Notes under the pieces: generated by a model
Database searches by the model: none
Seen by the model: only the letters and a program-made list of their open reading frames with translations
Told to the model about the DNA's origin: nothing
Shown here: positions 22,145 through 33,299 of the stretch, one piece after another
Layout of the letters: each line of letters opens with the position of its first letter
Position numbering within the stretch: the stretch's first letter is position 1
NCBI GenBank assembly: GCA_963575745.1
Contig: CAUYUJ010018726.1
Span: 62,001-126,000, forward strand
Origin: Prorocentrum cordatum
Taxonomy: Eukaryota; Sar; Dinophyceae; Prorocentrales; Prorocentraceae
Direction: 5' to 3'
DNA length: 64,000 bases
Position numbers and translations under genes: made by a program

Positions 22145-22760
22145 GAGTAGAGGGGGTCGGAGGGGGCGCGGCTCGACGTGGAGCCCGATGTTCCCCGCGC
22201 CGACGTCGCCGATGCATCGCTGACGTCGCCGACGCATCGCCGTTGCATCCGCGCGGCGTCGGCGACGCGGCGCGAGCCGTCGAGGGCCCCGCTTGCGAGG
22301 CCCCCCCCGGGCCTGGCCGGCGCGGCCGAGGCCCGACAGACCCGACAGACCCGACAGGCGCGCCCTCCGCACCACCTGCGCGCGCTGCGCTCCGGCGCCG
22401 CGCCCTCGGGAGGTCCCGGCGGGGGGCCGGGCCGCCGCGGGCGCCGCGCTCTCGCGGCGCGCCGCGTTCCCTTCCCCCCTCCTTCCGCGCTTCCCCTTCC
22501 GCCGCCCCACCCCCCCCTCCCCCCGCCATCCCTCCTCCCCCTCCCCCGCGCCCCCTCTCGCCGCCCTTATTGCCCTCGCCCCTCTTGCCGCCCTCTTCCC
22601 GCTCCGCGGCCCGGCGCTCGGCCACCTGCGGGGCGAGCGGGCGCTGGGCCTGGCGCGCGACGCGCGCGCGAGTCCGCCGGCGGCCGGCGCCGAGCGAGGC
22701 CCGGGCCGAGCCGGCGCTCGAGCCTGCCACCGTTCAGGGTTCTGACGGCATTTAGGCCCA
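22145..22760. other. CpG-rich low-complexity block
   Basis: Very GC-rich sequence, including a GACGTCGCCGATGCATCG-type duplication at 22200-22250. All six frames are Arg/Ala/Pro-rich, so the long frames are not evidence of a gene. Confidence 0.5.
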
Positions 22761-23350
22761 ACGCGCTCATCATCCAAGGTTCCAGCAGGGGTAGCACATG
22801 CCTTCGCGCTTATTTTGCACGCCGTAGGGCGGGAGTGCCGTTATTAGCCGAAGTGGTTTCAACATGGGACTGCGACTGGCAGAGCATTGATCGTTGAACC
22901 CCGCGGCCGTTTTCGGACCTCGAGGGATTTCTGCTGCGCCCTAGGGGCGCGCGAGCCGCCCCCGCTTCCGTCGCGCGCGGCGCTGGCGAACTTGGGCAGC
23001 CTCGCGGCGATAAGTCCGGCCGTGACCAGCGGATCGACCGCCTTCCCAGAGGACTTAAATGTGCTAGGCTAACCCTGAGAAAACGCAAGTCTTAGCGCAA
23101 CACTCAATTCCAAGCGTAGGACTGCAAGTCCTAGCGCAGCAACTGAACGGTAAACCTAAGACTTATTTGATCGCAAACACAAGTACATATGCGAAAACAA
23201 TACAAACCACACTGGGTAATATAAAGTTAACGCGCGTGCACGCGCATGTTCAGCGCGCACGCATGCACTTGCGCATAGCATAGAGGGGGCGCACATATGA
23301 TTCACGCACTTGATCAAGAGGGAGGAAAGGAGGAGGCGGACGAGAAAATG
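22761..23350. other. No recognisable gene
   Basis: Short unassignable frames. 23085-23160 has repeated AAGTCTTAGCGCA / AAGTCCTAGCGCA words. Confidence 0.4.
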
Positions 23351-23359
23351 ATGTGGACA

Positions 23360-23815
23360 AGGATGACGACGAGGACGGGGCCGTGGACGACGGCAGAAAT
23401 TCCTTTGAGGAACGCGCGCGCCGAACGCCGACGACGACGAGCGCGACGGACGACGACGGACGACGGGCGACGGACGACGGAGGCGACGACGACGGCGACG
23501 AGGACGACGGACGACGGCGACGACGACTACGGACGACGGACGGCGAACGACGGACGACGAACGACGGACGACGGACGTCCGACGGCCGACGAACGACAAC
23601 GACGACAACGAGTGACAAAGACGACGACCGCCAGCGACGACGCCGACCACGACGACGACCGCGACCACGACCACGACGACGAAGACGACAACGACAACGA
23701 CGACGACAACGACAACGACGATAACGTCGACGACGACCGCGACGGACCAAGACGACGACGACGACCACGCCGACGACCGCGACAACGAGGACGGATGCGA
23801 GGAGAAGAATGATAA
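23360..23815 (+). repeat. (GAC)n-derived array
   Basis: Imperfect ACG/GAC trinucleotide repeats. They produce Thr-, Asp- and Arg-rich forward frames and Val/Ser-rich reverse frames. Confidence 0.8.
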
Positions 23816-24104
23816 AAAAGGCGGATAAGGACATAGAGGCAAGAAGTTGCAAGGAGGATAAGGATAGGATAATGATAAGGAAATGAGAACAGAGATAACG
23901 ATCGCAAGGTTAGGGTTAAGGATACATAGAGGAGGAGGAAGATGAGGAGGAGGAGAAGCGGGCCGCGCAGCAGGGCAGCATGTCTGGGCTCAGTTCCGAC
24001 CTGAAGGTCCCCCCCCTCGCCCGATCCCAAAGGGATCACAAGGTCGCGCGCGGGCGGGCCGTCGTGGCGCCCTCGCGTCTGCCGCCCTTGGCGCCCACGG
24101 TGGT

Positions 24105-24365
24105 TTTCCCCTTTCTCCTTCTCCTCCTCCTCCTCCGCCCCCTCTCCTCCTCTTACTTCTCCTCGTCCTCCTCCTACTCCTCCACCTCCGCCTCCGCCTC
24201 CTCCTATTTCTCCATCTTGCTCCGCCTCCTCCTCCTCCTCCTCCTCCTCCTCCTCTTCCTTCCTCCTCCTCCCCCCCCCCTCCTCCTCCCCCTCGTCCTC
24301 CCCTCGTCTTTCCTCCTTCTCCTCCTCCTCCTTCTCCGCCTTCCTCCTCGGGGCCCTCCTTCCTC
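24105..24365 (+). repeat. (TCC)n pyrimidine tract
   Basis: CTC/TCC repeats with C-runs. Confidence 0.8.
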
Positions 24366-25380
24366 GCCCTCCATCCGTCCTCTTCCGCCCCCGGCGGAGC
24401 CGCAGCCGCCCCCGGTCGAGGCGCCGCCCGAAGTCGGCGGGCAGGCGGAGGCAGCGGTGGACGGGGGCGAGCCGAACGACGGCTGGAATACCGCCGTCGA
24501 GAGCATCAGCAGGCATCCCGACAACACGGGGCGCCGCCCATAGGCGACGCGGGGGCGGCGTCAGAACGCAGTCGAATTGCAGTCAATCCGCATATAGCAA
24601 GGAAGGGCAAACTTCCCAAGGGGACCCATGCATCCTTGCCCCTTCGGCCCATCCGCGGCGATTTTCGCCAGTCAACCTCGCATCGTAAAACGGCGACCGT
24701 GGCCCTCCGAGGCCCTTGCATCCTTGCCGCGCATCCTTCCTCTAGCTCATCCAACTAATTCATCATCGCCCACCTCGCCCACTTCCTCGCCGCCCCCCTC
24801 ATCGTCGCCCCCCCATCTTCGCCGCGGGCATCGGGCAGCGGATCGGGCCGAGCGCCTCGCCGAGAGCCCCCCGGGGGCCGCCGCGCAATCGCCTTCGCCC
24901 CGCGGGCCGCGGGCCGCGGGCCCCCGAAGACTGCGCAGGATGCGCAGTCAAACCGCGCAATAGGAGGAGGGGGGAAAGGAGGAGGGGGAGGGGGAGGGGG
25001 AGGAGGACAAATAAGGATGCAGCCCCTCGCGCTGATCGTGCATCGGACGATCGTTATTCCCCTTCGGTCGTAGCTGTTTTGGCGCGGCTCTGCGGCCGTG
25101 AGATCTCCCCCGATGCCCCCGCGGGTCGCGAGCGGGAGCGATGCCCCGACGCGGACTCGCTTTTTTCAGGCTCTGCCCCCGTTCATGAGTGAACGCAAGT
25201 GGATTTCGCGCGGCCGGTCCCCTGGCAAGTGCAAGTTCACCGGCTCCTGCATCGATGAGATCTCGAAGCAGTCCGAGGCACCTTGGGGGTGGCACTGATG
25301 GCGACGGCGGATGGTGAGAGGGATGGCGACGATAAGGATGAGGACGACGACGATGCGGAGGTTGAGACTGAGAGGCGGAC
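24366..25380. other. No recognisable gene
   Basis: GC-rich, with short open frames in several phases. Nothing assignable. Confidence 0.4.
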
Positions 25381-25434
25381 GAGGGGGACGCGGCCGATGA
25401 GGGGGGGGGGGGGGGGGGCGACGGAGAGAAAGGC

Positions 25435-25690
25435 GTGCAACGGACGGATGATGAGCATGGCCATGATGAGGATGATGATGGTGGTGATGCTGGCGAGGAT
25501 GTTGATGTTGTCGATGGTGTTGATGGTGATGGTGATCATGTGGACGATGGTTATGATTATCAGGGTGGTGATGGTGATTGTGATGGTGATGATGTTGGTG
25601 ATGATGATGAGGATGGTGATGATGACGGTGTTGCTGCTGATGATGATGGCGATGATGATGGTGATGACGACGAATGATGATGCCGATGCA
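25435..25690 (+). repeat. (GAT)n microsatellite
   Basis: Imperfect GAT/GGT repeat following a poly-G run at about 25400. Confidence 0.8.
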
Positions 25691-25794
25691 AGGGGGGGGG
25701 GGGGGGGGGGAGGGGCTTCGCGGCTTCCCCGGCGGGCTGCGAAGCGCGAAACTGTCGCCGCGTGCGTCGAAACCGAGAGAGGGATAAGCATGAG

Positions 25795-26036
<242 letters not shown>

Positions 26037-26428
26037 GAGACGAGGCTCTGGCTGCCTTCGAAAAGATCTCGCCGAAACTCGCCCTCGGCCCCGACGCGAC
26101 CAAGCAGCGTTTCCCCAAGATCGCGGGCAGCAAGATCGCGTGGGAGATGACCGACAGCCAGGAGGAGGAGTGGGCCGACAGGAACAGCATAACGTCTATT
26201 GGGCAGAAACCAGCTCGGCCCTGCATCGCGCGTTATCTGTCCGTGTGCAGTCGGCTCTCGAGCGACGCGTCGGCATTCGATCTATCCGCGATGCATCGGC
26301 GAGCCATCGGTGAGCTATCGGCGAGCGATCGGCGAGCCCTGATCGGCTACATCTATTGGGGCGGCTTCTTGATATTCCGACAGACGACGAGTGCAGTGGG
26401 CTCGACAGATTATGTTCATATCATTTGA
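26037..26428 (+). CDS. Exon-like open frame of unknown function
   Basis: After the GA tract the second frame reads ALAAFEKISPKLALGPDA, then RFPKIAGSKIAWEMTDSQ and EEEWADR, and stays open to a stop at 26426-26428. The first ~50 residues have balanced, protein-like composition, unlike neighbouring repeat-derived frames. The part after about 26190 becomes repeat-like (a 12 bp CATCGGTGAGC repeat at 26285-26345). I know no named domain. It could be an exon or a retroelement fragment. There is no credible start codon, since the upstream frame is the GA tract. Confidence 0.3.
26285..26345 (+). repeat. 11-12 bp CATCGGTGAGC repeat
   Basis: About five tandem units of (C)ATCGGCGAGC type. The same unit recurs at 29405-29450. 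Confidence 0.55.
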
Positions 26429-26429
26429 A

Positions 26430-26935
26430 TATGGCCGAGTCCGCTGGAGTGCATTTTAAAACCCAAACATCATCTTCCACGGCGCCTATCGACTAGGACT
26501 GCGCGGGCACTCAACGGGCAGGGGGGGCGGCGCGAACGATGCACTCGAGAACTGGCGGGGTGTCTGGGGCGCAAGGGGCGCGCGTAGCAAGCAAACGTAG
26601 GGGGGGGGGGGGCATGGCGATTGGAGGGCCGAGCGGAGGAAGTTACATCACGTAGGCTTGATCGGTCCGTGGACGACCCCCCCCCGTCGAATGGCCGCCG
26701 CTCCCCTGCGCGAGCGACCAGACCCGCCCCCAGGGCGCCATCGGCGAGCCCGCGTCCATCAGGATAATACAGATCAGGGCGGCGGCGGGATGCGGGGGCG
26801 GGCAGGGCAGTGGCGCGGGCGATGTGCCGGGGGGCGGGCGGGGCGTGCAATGGGGATGACGCGGGCGTGCATGTCGATTTGGGCGACGAAGATGGCGGGG
26901 GTGATGGGGGGGGGGGGGGGGGGCGATGATGAGGG
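26430..26935. other. No recognisable gene
   Basis: GC-rich, with G-runs near 26600 and 26905. No assignable frame. Confidence 0.4.
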
Positions 26936-26939
26936 TTCC

Positions 26940-27240
26940 AATGTCCACGCAAAGCCCAAGACAGTCCAGGAACGCCACAAGACGCCCAATGCGGCCCCAA
27001 CGCTGCCCAATGGGCCCCATGCAAGAGGCCCGCGACGGCCCCGGCACGGCCCGAGAGGCCTAAAAGAAGCTCCAAGAACGCTCCAAGAGGACCCCTAAGA
27101 GGGCTCAAAGAGGCAAACTTCTTTATGCAAGAGGCCCACGATGGCCCCAACACGGCCCGAGAGGCCTGGACGAAGCTTCAAGGGCGCTCCAGGAGGACCC
27201 CCGAGAGGGCTCAAAGAGGCAAACCTCCTTGTGTCTTTCT
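26940..27240. repeat. ~106 bp minisatellite
   Basis: Two adjacent units (about 27020-27126 and 27127-27235) sharing ACGGCCCGAGAGGCCT and AGAGGGCTCAAAGAGGC. A diverged unit precedes them. They resemble, in inverse orientation, the large satellite at 51.4-53.4 kb. Confidence 0.55.
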
Positions 27241-28590
27241 GCGTTCCCACGTTCTCGCGTTCACGGGCTTCCGGCGCTCCAGCGCGGCGCCAGGGGCCCC
27301 CGAGACCGCCCCTAGACGGCCCCCGAAGCTCCTCTTTCTCCGCCTTCTCCTCCTCCTTTCCCCCCCGTCCTCCCCCCCCCCCCTCCCTCGCCATCCGCTT
27401 CAGTTTCCTCCTCCCCCCCCCGCCCTTCTTCTCCCCCCCTTCTCCCGAACTTGTCTGGGGGGCGGCGCCCGCCGGGGTCAGGCGGGTGGGTCGCCCGCGC
27501 CTCTGCGCCACCTGGCGCGACGAGGCGCTCAATGCATTGCTGGCGTCCTTGACGCAGGCCGCGCGCCCGACCAACTTCGAGAGTGGGATTTTTACCAGAC
27601 TCGACATCCAGTCAGAGCTGGGCATCGGCGCCCACAAATCGTTGATTTGACGCGGTGGCGCGCGGTGTCCTGCGTGGCCCCCTGGCGCTGCGCGCCTCGC
27701 AGCGCGGGTCGGCGGCGGCCCCCAGTTGGGTGTCCGACGTCGCCCAGACTCGGCAGGGCGGCTCTGACATCGACATGCTTCAGTTCTGCATCGCTCGCGC
27801 CGCGTCATTGCTTCGGTCAGGTCTGGCGCGGTGAAATGAAGAGGTTTCGGATGTTGCGTCAAGCTTCTGACCCGAGCGGCCTGCTGCGCGCGAGCTGCAT
27901 CGGCGCCGCTCGGGTCGCCATTTTTTTTTTTTGGGGGGGGGGGGCGTGTGCGAGCAGATATGCTTGTCAGCAGGTGCTATCACCAGGGGCATTGCGTTCC
28001 TGCCCGCGCTCAGCGGCAAGGGCGCGCCAGGCGTTGCACTGCGCTCTCGCGGCCATGTCGCATGCGCGTTCGATGCGGCCGATGGCCCGTCAGAGAACAT
28101 GAGTGCGCAGGCACGTTGTGGCCCGCGATTCTTTGCCGCCGCGTCGCGCGGTGAGGGGCGGCACATGTCGGCGCGGAGTGCGCGTCGCTCGTCTCGATCA
28201 GTCGCTGCGCGAGCGGCAGGGCGAAAGACAATATCGCGGGCACTTCCACGAGGAAGCCCACCGACGTTGGCAACCTGATGCGCCTGTTCGCGAGCGCCAT
28301 GCGCGCATTTTTGCACGCCCGCGCAGCGTCCTGCAGCGTCGAGCAGCCCGCCGGGTCGCGTCTCAAAGACACGCTCTCGACATTGTCGCTGCAGTCTCGC
28401 ATATCGCCTCGCCGCTACTTTTGCACGTGGCCCGGGCCATTCGGAGGCGCAGTGCCGAAGTGCTGCCGCATTTTTTCAACGCGCTTCGCGTGATTTCCCC
28501 GACGCGGCTCCAACCGACCCCGCCGTGGGCCCTGGGCCTTATTTTACAGTGCCTGCCCCGTGCCCCCCCCGCCCCATCGCCCCTCCAACA
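27241..28590. other. No recognisable gene
   Basis: Contains C-runs, a T/G homopolymer junction near 27920-27945, and GC-rich sequence with open frames in most phases. Nothing assignable. Confidence 0.35.
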
Positions 28591-28597
28591 TTCCGTC

Positions 28598-28632
28598 ATG
28601 ACCTCTCTCTCTCTCTCTCTCTCTCTCTCTGG

Positions 28633-28676
<44 letters not shown>

Positions 28677-28706
28677 ATCTCTCTCTTTCTCTCTCTCTCT
28701 CTATAT

Positions 28707-28742
<36 letters not shown>
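28598..28742 (+). repeat. (CT)n microsatellite
   Basis: CT dinucleotide repeats with a short TA interruption at about 28702. Confidence 0.9.
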
Positions 28743-29400
28743 TCCTCGCTCTCGCGCTCCCTCCAGGTGCGTATTCTGTGCGCGTGTATGCGTGCGCATA
28801 TGTGTGCGCGTATGTATGTGTATACATAGCTACATGGTCCTCCATCCCCACCTCCCTCCGCCCCCATCCCCGCCCCCCCCCCATCTCCTTGTCCCACACC
28901 TATCGCTCTCAGTTCCAAGTCATCGCCCCGCACCGCGGGTGCTCGCGGACACCGACACCCCGCCCGAAGTGGCGAGATCACACTTGCGGCGCGGTCGCCC
29001 AATTTGTAAGCGCCCGAGTTTGATGCGCGCTTGGGTGCACGATTGCAAAGGTCGACCAGAGGGCAGACAGGGCTCAAAGGCCACAGGCGTCTACCCCCGT
29101 GCTTTCGGCGCAGCCATGGCCGACGCGGTCGAATCGTTGCTATTCTGATCCGACTTCTAGCTCCCTGGACAATCGTCGACCTGACTCTTACTGTATATCC
29201 CACCCCTACTCTAGATCAAACCCCGACTCATCCTGACACGCTGTATTCGCCCCCACTCACGCACATCACACTCGCAATGCAGACCGCGCGCCATGCCGAT
29301 CTGATGCACCATGCACGCACGCGCACTGGCAACGCGCGCACAGACGCACGAACGCATGGCCTCGCCCCCGGGAGAATGGTGCCGAACCGTCAGTGGTGGT
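28743..29400. other. No recognisable gene
   Basis: A TGTGCG/TATG-rich stretch at 28770-28830, then unique sequence without an assignable frame. Confidence 0.4.
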
Positions 29401-29404
29401 GCTA

Positions 29405-29450
29405 TCGGTGGGCCATCGGCGAGCCATCGGTGAGCCATCGGTGAGCATCT
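29405..29450 (+). repeat. Second block of the CATCGGTGAGC repeat
   Basis: Three to four units of the 11-12 bp repeat also found at 26285-26345. Confidence 0.55.
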
Positions 29451-29639
29451 GTGAGCCGGGTGTGCGCGCTGCCTTCTCCCTTCGAGTTAACCTCTCCCCG
29501 GCGAGAGGTGCCCCGTTGGCAGGGGCGGGCGCGCCGCTCGCAGCTGCGTCGCCGCCGCGACCGACCGCCGCGCGCGGGCGATCCACGAGCGGCACGCCGA
29601 GGCGCGCTGGATGCGCCCACCCTCCGAGGATGTTAACAG

Positions 29640-30290
29640 CACTGCCGCTGCTGAAGAGGCCGATCGGAAGGATGGAGATGCGGAGGATGCGGTGTATGCC
29701 GACGAGGGCGATAAGGAAGCTGAGGAATGATGATGCTCATGGTGATGCTGATGAGAATGGTGATGATGATGATGCGGATGCTGCTGATGGTGGTGATGAC
29801 GATGATGGTGATGCGGTTGCTGAGAGTGTTGATTCGTGATGGCGATGCGGATGGTGAGGCTACCGATGGTAATGATGATTATGGTGATGATGCTGATAAT
29901 GATGATGCTGCTGATTATAATGGTGATGGTGCTGCTAATGATGATGGTGCTGATAAGTGTGGTGATGATGCTGATGTTAGTGAAGATGATGGTGATGCTG
30001 ATGTTGCTGCTGCTGCTGATGATGATGCCGAGGATGATGCTGCTGATGTTGATGATGGCGACGGCGCTGATGATGATGAGGAGGAGGGGGAGTAGGAGTA
30101 GGAAGAGGATGATGATGAGGGTGGGGATGAGAAGTGCGCTGATGGGGGGACGGAGGATGCGGAGACGGACGATGATGAGGATGAGGGGCGGGGGGTAGGG
30201 AGGGGGAGGAGGAGGGGGGGGGAAGAGGTTGATGGGGGGGGCGAGGAGGAGGAGGGGGCGCAGGAGGGCGAGGGGGATGATGAGTGAGCT
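29640..30290 (+). repeat. (GAT)n then (GAG)n array
   Basis: Long imperfect GAT/GCT array grading into GGA/G-rich sequence. The Met/Asp and Ile/His-rich frames are artefacts. Confidence 0.85.
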
Positions 30291-30395
30291 CGCACAGGGC
30301 CATGGACACTCACAATGCGGATCGACCAGGGGCCCTCTAGGGCCCTGCCGCGTTCGGGCCATTCCTGGGAAGCTCTCGGAGGCCCTTGGGGTTCA

Positions 30396-30495
30396 NNNNN
30401 NNNNNNNNNNNNNNNNNNNNNNNNNNNNNNNNNNNNNNNNNNNNNNNNNNNNNNNNNNNNNNNNNNNNNNNNNNNNNNNNNNNNNNNNNNNNNNN
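30396..30495. other. Assembly gap (100 N)
   Basis: Exactly 100 N, the usual size for a gap of unknown length. It abuts a GA microsatellite, a likely cause of the break. Confidence 0.98.
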
Positions 30496-30544
30496 GAGAG
30501 AGAGAGAGAAAAAGAGTGAGAGAGAGAGAATAGAGAGAGAGAGA

Positions 30545-30587
<43 letters not shown>

Positions 30588-30599
30588 AGAGAGGGAAAG

Positions 30600-30639
<40 letters not shown>

Positions 30640-30669
30640 CAAAAGAGATAATGGGAGAAAGAGAGAAAA

Positions 30670-30715
<46 letters not shown>

Positions 30716-30725
30716 CGAGAGCGAG

Positions 30726-30784
<59 letters not shown>

Positions 30785-30797
30785 AAAAAAGAAAGAT

Positions 30798-30828
<31 letters not shown>

Positions 30829-30839
30829 GAGAGAAAAAT

Positions 30840-30872
<33 letters not shown>

Positions 30873-30873
30873 C
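30496..30873 (+). repeat. (GA)n microsatellite
   Basis: GA repeats with AAA and GCGA interruptions, ending in a short CA run. The true length is unknown because of the adjoining gap. Confidence 0.9.
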
Positions 30874-31059
30874 ACACACACGGGCTCCGCGATCCCCGAT
30901 CGGGCCCGAGAGGTCGAACGCGCCGCGGGCGACAATCTATTCCCCGAGCGGGTTGCGGGTCGCGGGCGGGGTCCCCGAGTCGAGCAGCGGCGATTCGATC
31001 CCCGACGCCCAACCTGCGCGCGACGCGCGGGAGCGGTTCGGCGCTGGTGCCGCGACAGT

Positions 31060-31490
31060 TCTAGCGCGTCCACCGCCCTCTCAGGCCCCTCCCCGGTTCC
31101 GACTCAGAGTCCGACCCCGAGCCCGACTCCCGCCCCGAATCCGACGATTCCGAGCTGGACGACCCCACGTCCGAAGACTTCCTCCTCCTCTTTCTCCTCC
31201 TGCCCAGGGTTTTTAGACTCGTCTCAAAATCAGTCATGTTGGGACTCGTCTCAAAAACAGCCCCGAAGTCTCCGATCCCAGCCATGCGCTCGTACTCTCC
31301 AGGATCGGCTGGTGGAGCCCGTCGGAGAAGATGGGATTCTCTCCTCCTGGGCCTCCTCGCCCTTCTCATTGTCATCCTCCTCAGTCTCCTTCTCGTCCTT
31401 CTCCTCCCCCTGTCCAGGGTTTCGAGACTCGTTTCATTTTTGAGACTCGTCTCAACATCAGTCCCGAAGTCTCCGATCTCAGCCATGCGC
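31060..31490 (-). repeat. Two-unit minisatellite with GAGACTCGTCTC motif
   Basis: Two units about 200 bp apart share GAGACTCGTCTCAA, CCCCGAAGTCTCCGATC-like and CAGCCATGCGC. On the reverse strand they give two related peptides (MAEIGDFGTDVETS and MAGIGDFGAVFETS) plus a Ser/Asp/Glu tail. A reverse frame 31061-31573 exists, but nothing supports expression. Confidence 0.45.
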
Positions 31491-31499
31491 ACTGATAGA

Positions 31500-31990
31500 G
31501 AGGTTAGGTGGCCTGCGGGCCAGCCCGACGCCAAGCGACGCTTCGCGTCCCCCCCCCCCGGCAGTTCCCCCATCTTGACCCGTGCCCGTCATTGGGAACG
31601 ATGTCTCGCGCCCCCCGCGGGGCGGGGGCGGGCGCCTCCAATCGGGCATGAATCTCGCGGCTATGGGGGTCAAACTGAGCCCCCCCCCCCCCTTCCCCCC
31701 CCTTTCATCCCCTTTCCTCTCCCCCCCCCGCCCGGCCCCCCCGCCGCCCTTTCCACGCCCTTGCCATTCACTATCTGAGTTTCTCCCCACCTCGAGATTT
31801 TTCGCAGAGCGCGCGAACTTGCATGCAGCGCGTCACCCGGCCGAAGCCCCCCCTGGTCGTGGAAGATTCGCGACGTCGGACCCCAGGGTCGGAAGGTGCC
31901 CTGAAGCAGCTGCGCCTTGCCGAGAGCGCTCCAACCGGGGTTCCAGAGCCGCCGCGAAAGACGGCCTGGCGCCCGAGTGGCAAGCCGAAA
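31500..31990. other. No recognisable gene
   Basis: C-run-rich sequence without an assignable frame. Confidence 0.4.
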
Positions 31991-31994
31991 ATCG

Positions 31995-32215
31995 TTCGGG
32001 GGAAAGGGTGGGGGGGGCAGGCCCCCCTCCTCCTCCTCATCCTCCTCCTCCTCCTCTCTCCTCCTCTCCTCCTCCTCCTCCTCCTCCTCCTCCCTCCTCC
32101 TCCTCCTCTCCTCCTCCCTCATCCTCCTCCTCCCCCCCCTCTCTCCCCCCCCCTCCTCCTCCTCCTCCTCCTCCTCCTCTCCTCCTCCTCCTCCTCCTCC
32201 TCCTCTTCCTCGTTC
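31995..32215 (+). repeat. (TCC)n tract
   Basis: CTC repeat, followed after 250 bp of unique sequence by a complementary-type GGA tract at 32465-32935. Confidence 0.85.
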
Positions 32216-32464
32216 TCTAACGCTCGCCCTGTATTTCCTTGCCCCTGGCCCCAATCATCAACGAATATCGAGTTAGGCAAGAAGTGTCTCCACTCATCAT
32301 TCGGGCCAACATGCCTTGCCGAGGGCGATGCTCCAGCTCGGGCGCGATCCAAATCGCGAGCGCGGGGTTGTCCATGTTCGGGTCCCCCTCCCGCATCCGT
32401 CGCAGTCGCGCCTGGTGCCCCCTTCTCGCCCGCCCATCTACCCCCCCCGCCGGGTGGCCCAGGC

Positions 32465-32935
32465 CGACGAGGAGGGGGGGGGAGGGGGAAGGAGGAGAAG
32501 GAGGAGGAGGAGGAGGAGGAGGAGGAGGTGGGAGGAGCAGGAGAACAGCAACAACGCATGGGGGACGGAGGGATGGAGAGAGGAAGGGGGCATGGATGGG
32601 GGTGGAGGGGAGTAGGAGGAGGAGGGGGAGGAGGAGGAGGAGGAGGAGGAGGAGGAGGACGAGGAGGAGGAGGAGGAGGAGGAGGAGGGGAGGAGGAGGA
32701 AGAGAAGGGGGGGGGGGGGGGGGAGGAGGAGGAGGAGGGGGGGGAAGAGGAGGAGGATGAGGAGGATGCATCAGGAGGAGGAGGAGGAGGAATGCGGGGG
32801 AGAAGGAAAGGAGAGAATAAGGATGAAGGCTGACGCTGAGGAGGACAGAAGAGGAAGGAGATAAGTAGTAGGAGGAGGAGGAGGAAAAGGAGGGAGAGGG
32901 GGGAAAGGAGGATGCGGGATGAGGGAGGAGGGAGT
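32465..32935 (+). repeat. (GGA)n tract
   Basis: GGA/GAG repeats with G-runs. With 31995-32215 it could form an imperfect long inverted repeat. Confidence 0.85.
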
Positions 32936-32960
32936 ACGAAGAGGAATGAGGGGGCCCGAC

Positions 32961-33009
32961 CCGTTGCCATTTTGGCTCAAATGCCTTGGGTCAATCCAGC
33001 TGGCTCAAG
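32961..33009 (+). other. Spliced-leader relic, tandem and mutated
   Basis: 32961-32981 reads CCGTTGCCATTTTGGCTC then AAA. This equals 19 of 21 positions of the dinoflagellate spliced leader without its variable first base (A5 to T, last G to A). A second partial copy, TGGCTCAAG, follows at 33001-33009. Tandem truncated leaders are known marks of mRNAs that were trans-spliced, reverse transcribed and re-inserted. A retroelement-like frame lies downstream from about 33300. Confidence 0.65.
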
Positions 33010-33118
33010 CGACGCGGGCGCGCTCGCGCAAACGCGCGACCCGCGTGTCAAATAAAAACAACCCGATAGTATGAATGGCCACGTTTCTGTTCGCGTCGCA
33101 GTTTTTTTACGGCTGTTG

Positions 33119-33210
33119 CTGGAGACGCCACTTCCAAGGCTAACAAGTCACTTGTTAGAGATCATAACTCTAACGCTTGTTGCGCTAACACTCTAAGCGT
33201 TAGCCTAGCA
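33119..33210 (+). repeat. Short hairpin-forming repeats
   Basis: AACAAG-TCA-CTTGTT at about 33142-33156 and TAACGCTT ... AAGCGTTA at about 33169-33202 are inverted repeats. Their role is unknown. Confidence 0.4.
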
Positions 33211-33299
33211 AGTTTGAGTCCTCTGGGTTCTCAGCCCGGGCGATCCGCGGCGCCTTCTCGGGCGCTGCGACGCCCGTCCGCGCTGCGGGAAGGGCGGGG

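Noticed and set aside
31061-31573. 170-codon reverse frame with Ser/Asp-rich tail
   Set aside because: It covers a two-unit minisatellite. No start context, domain or conservation is visible.
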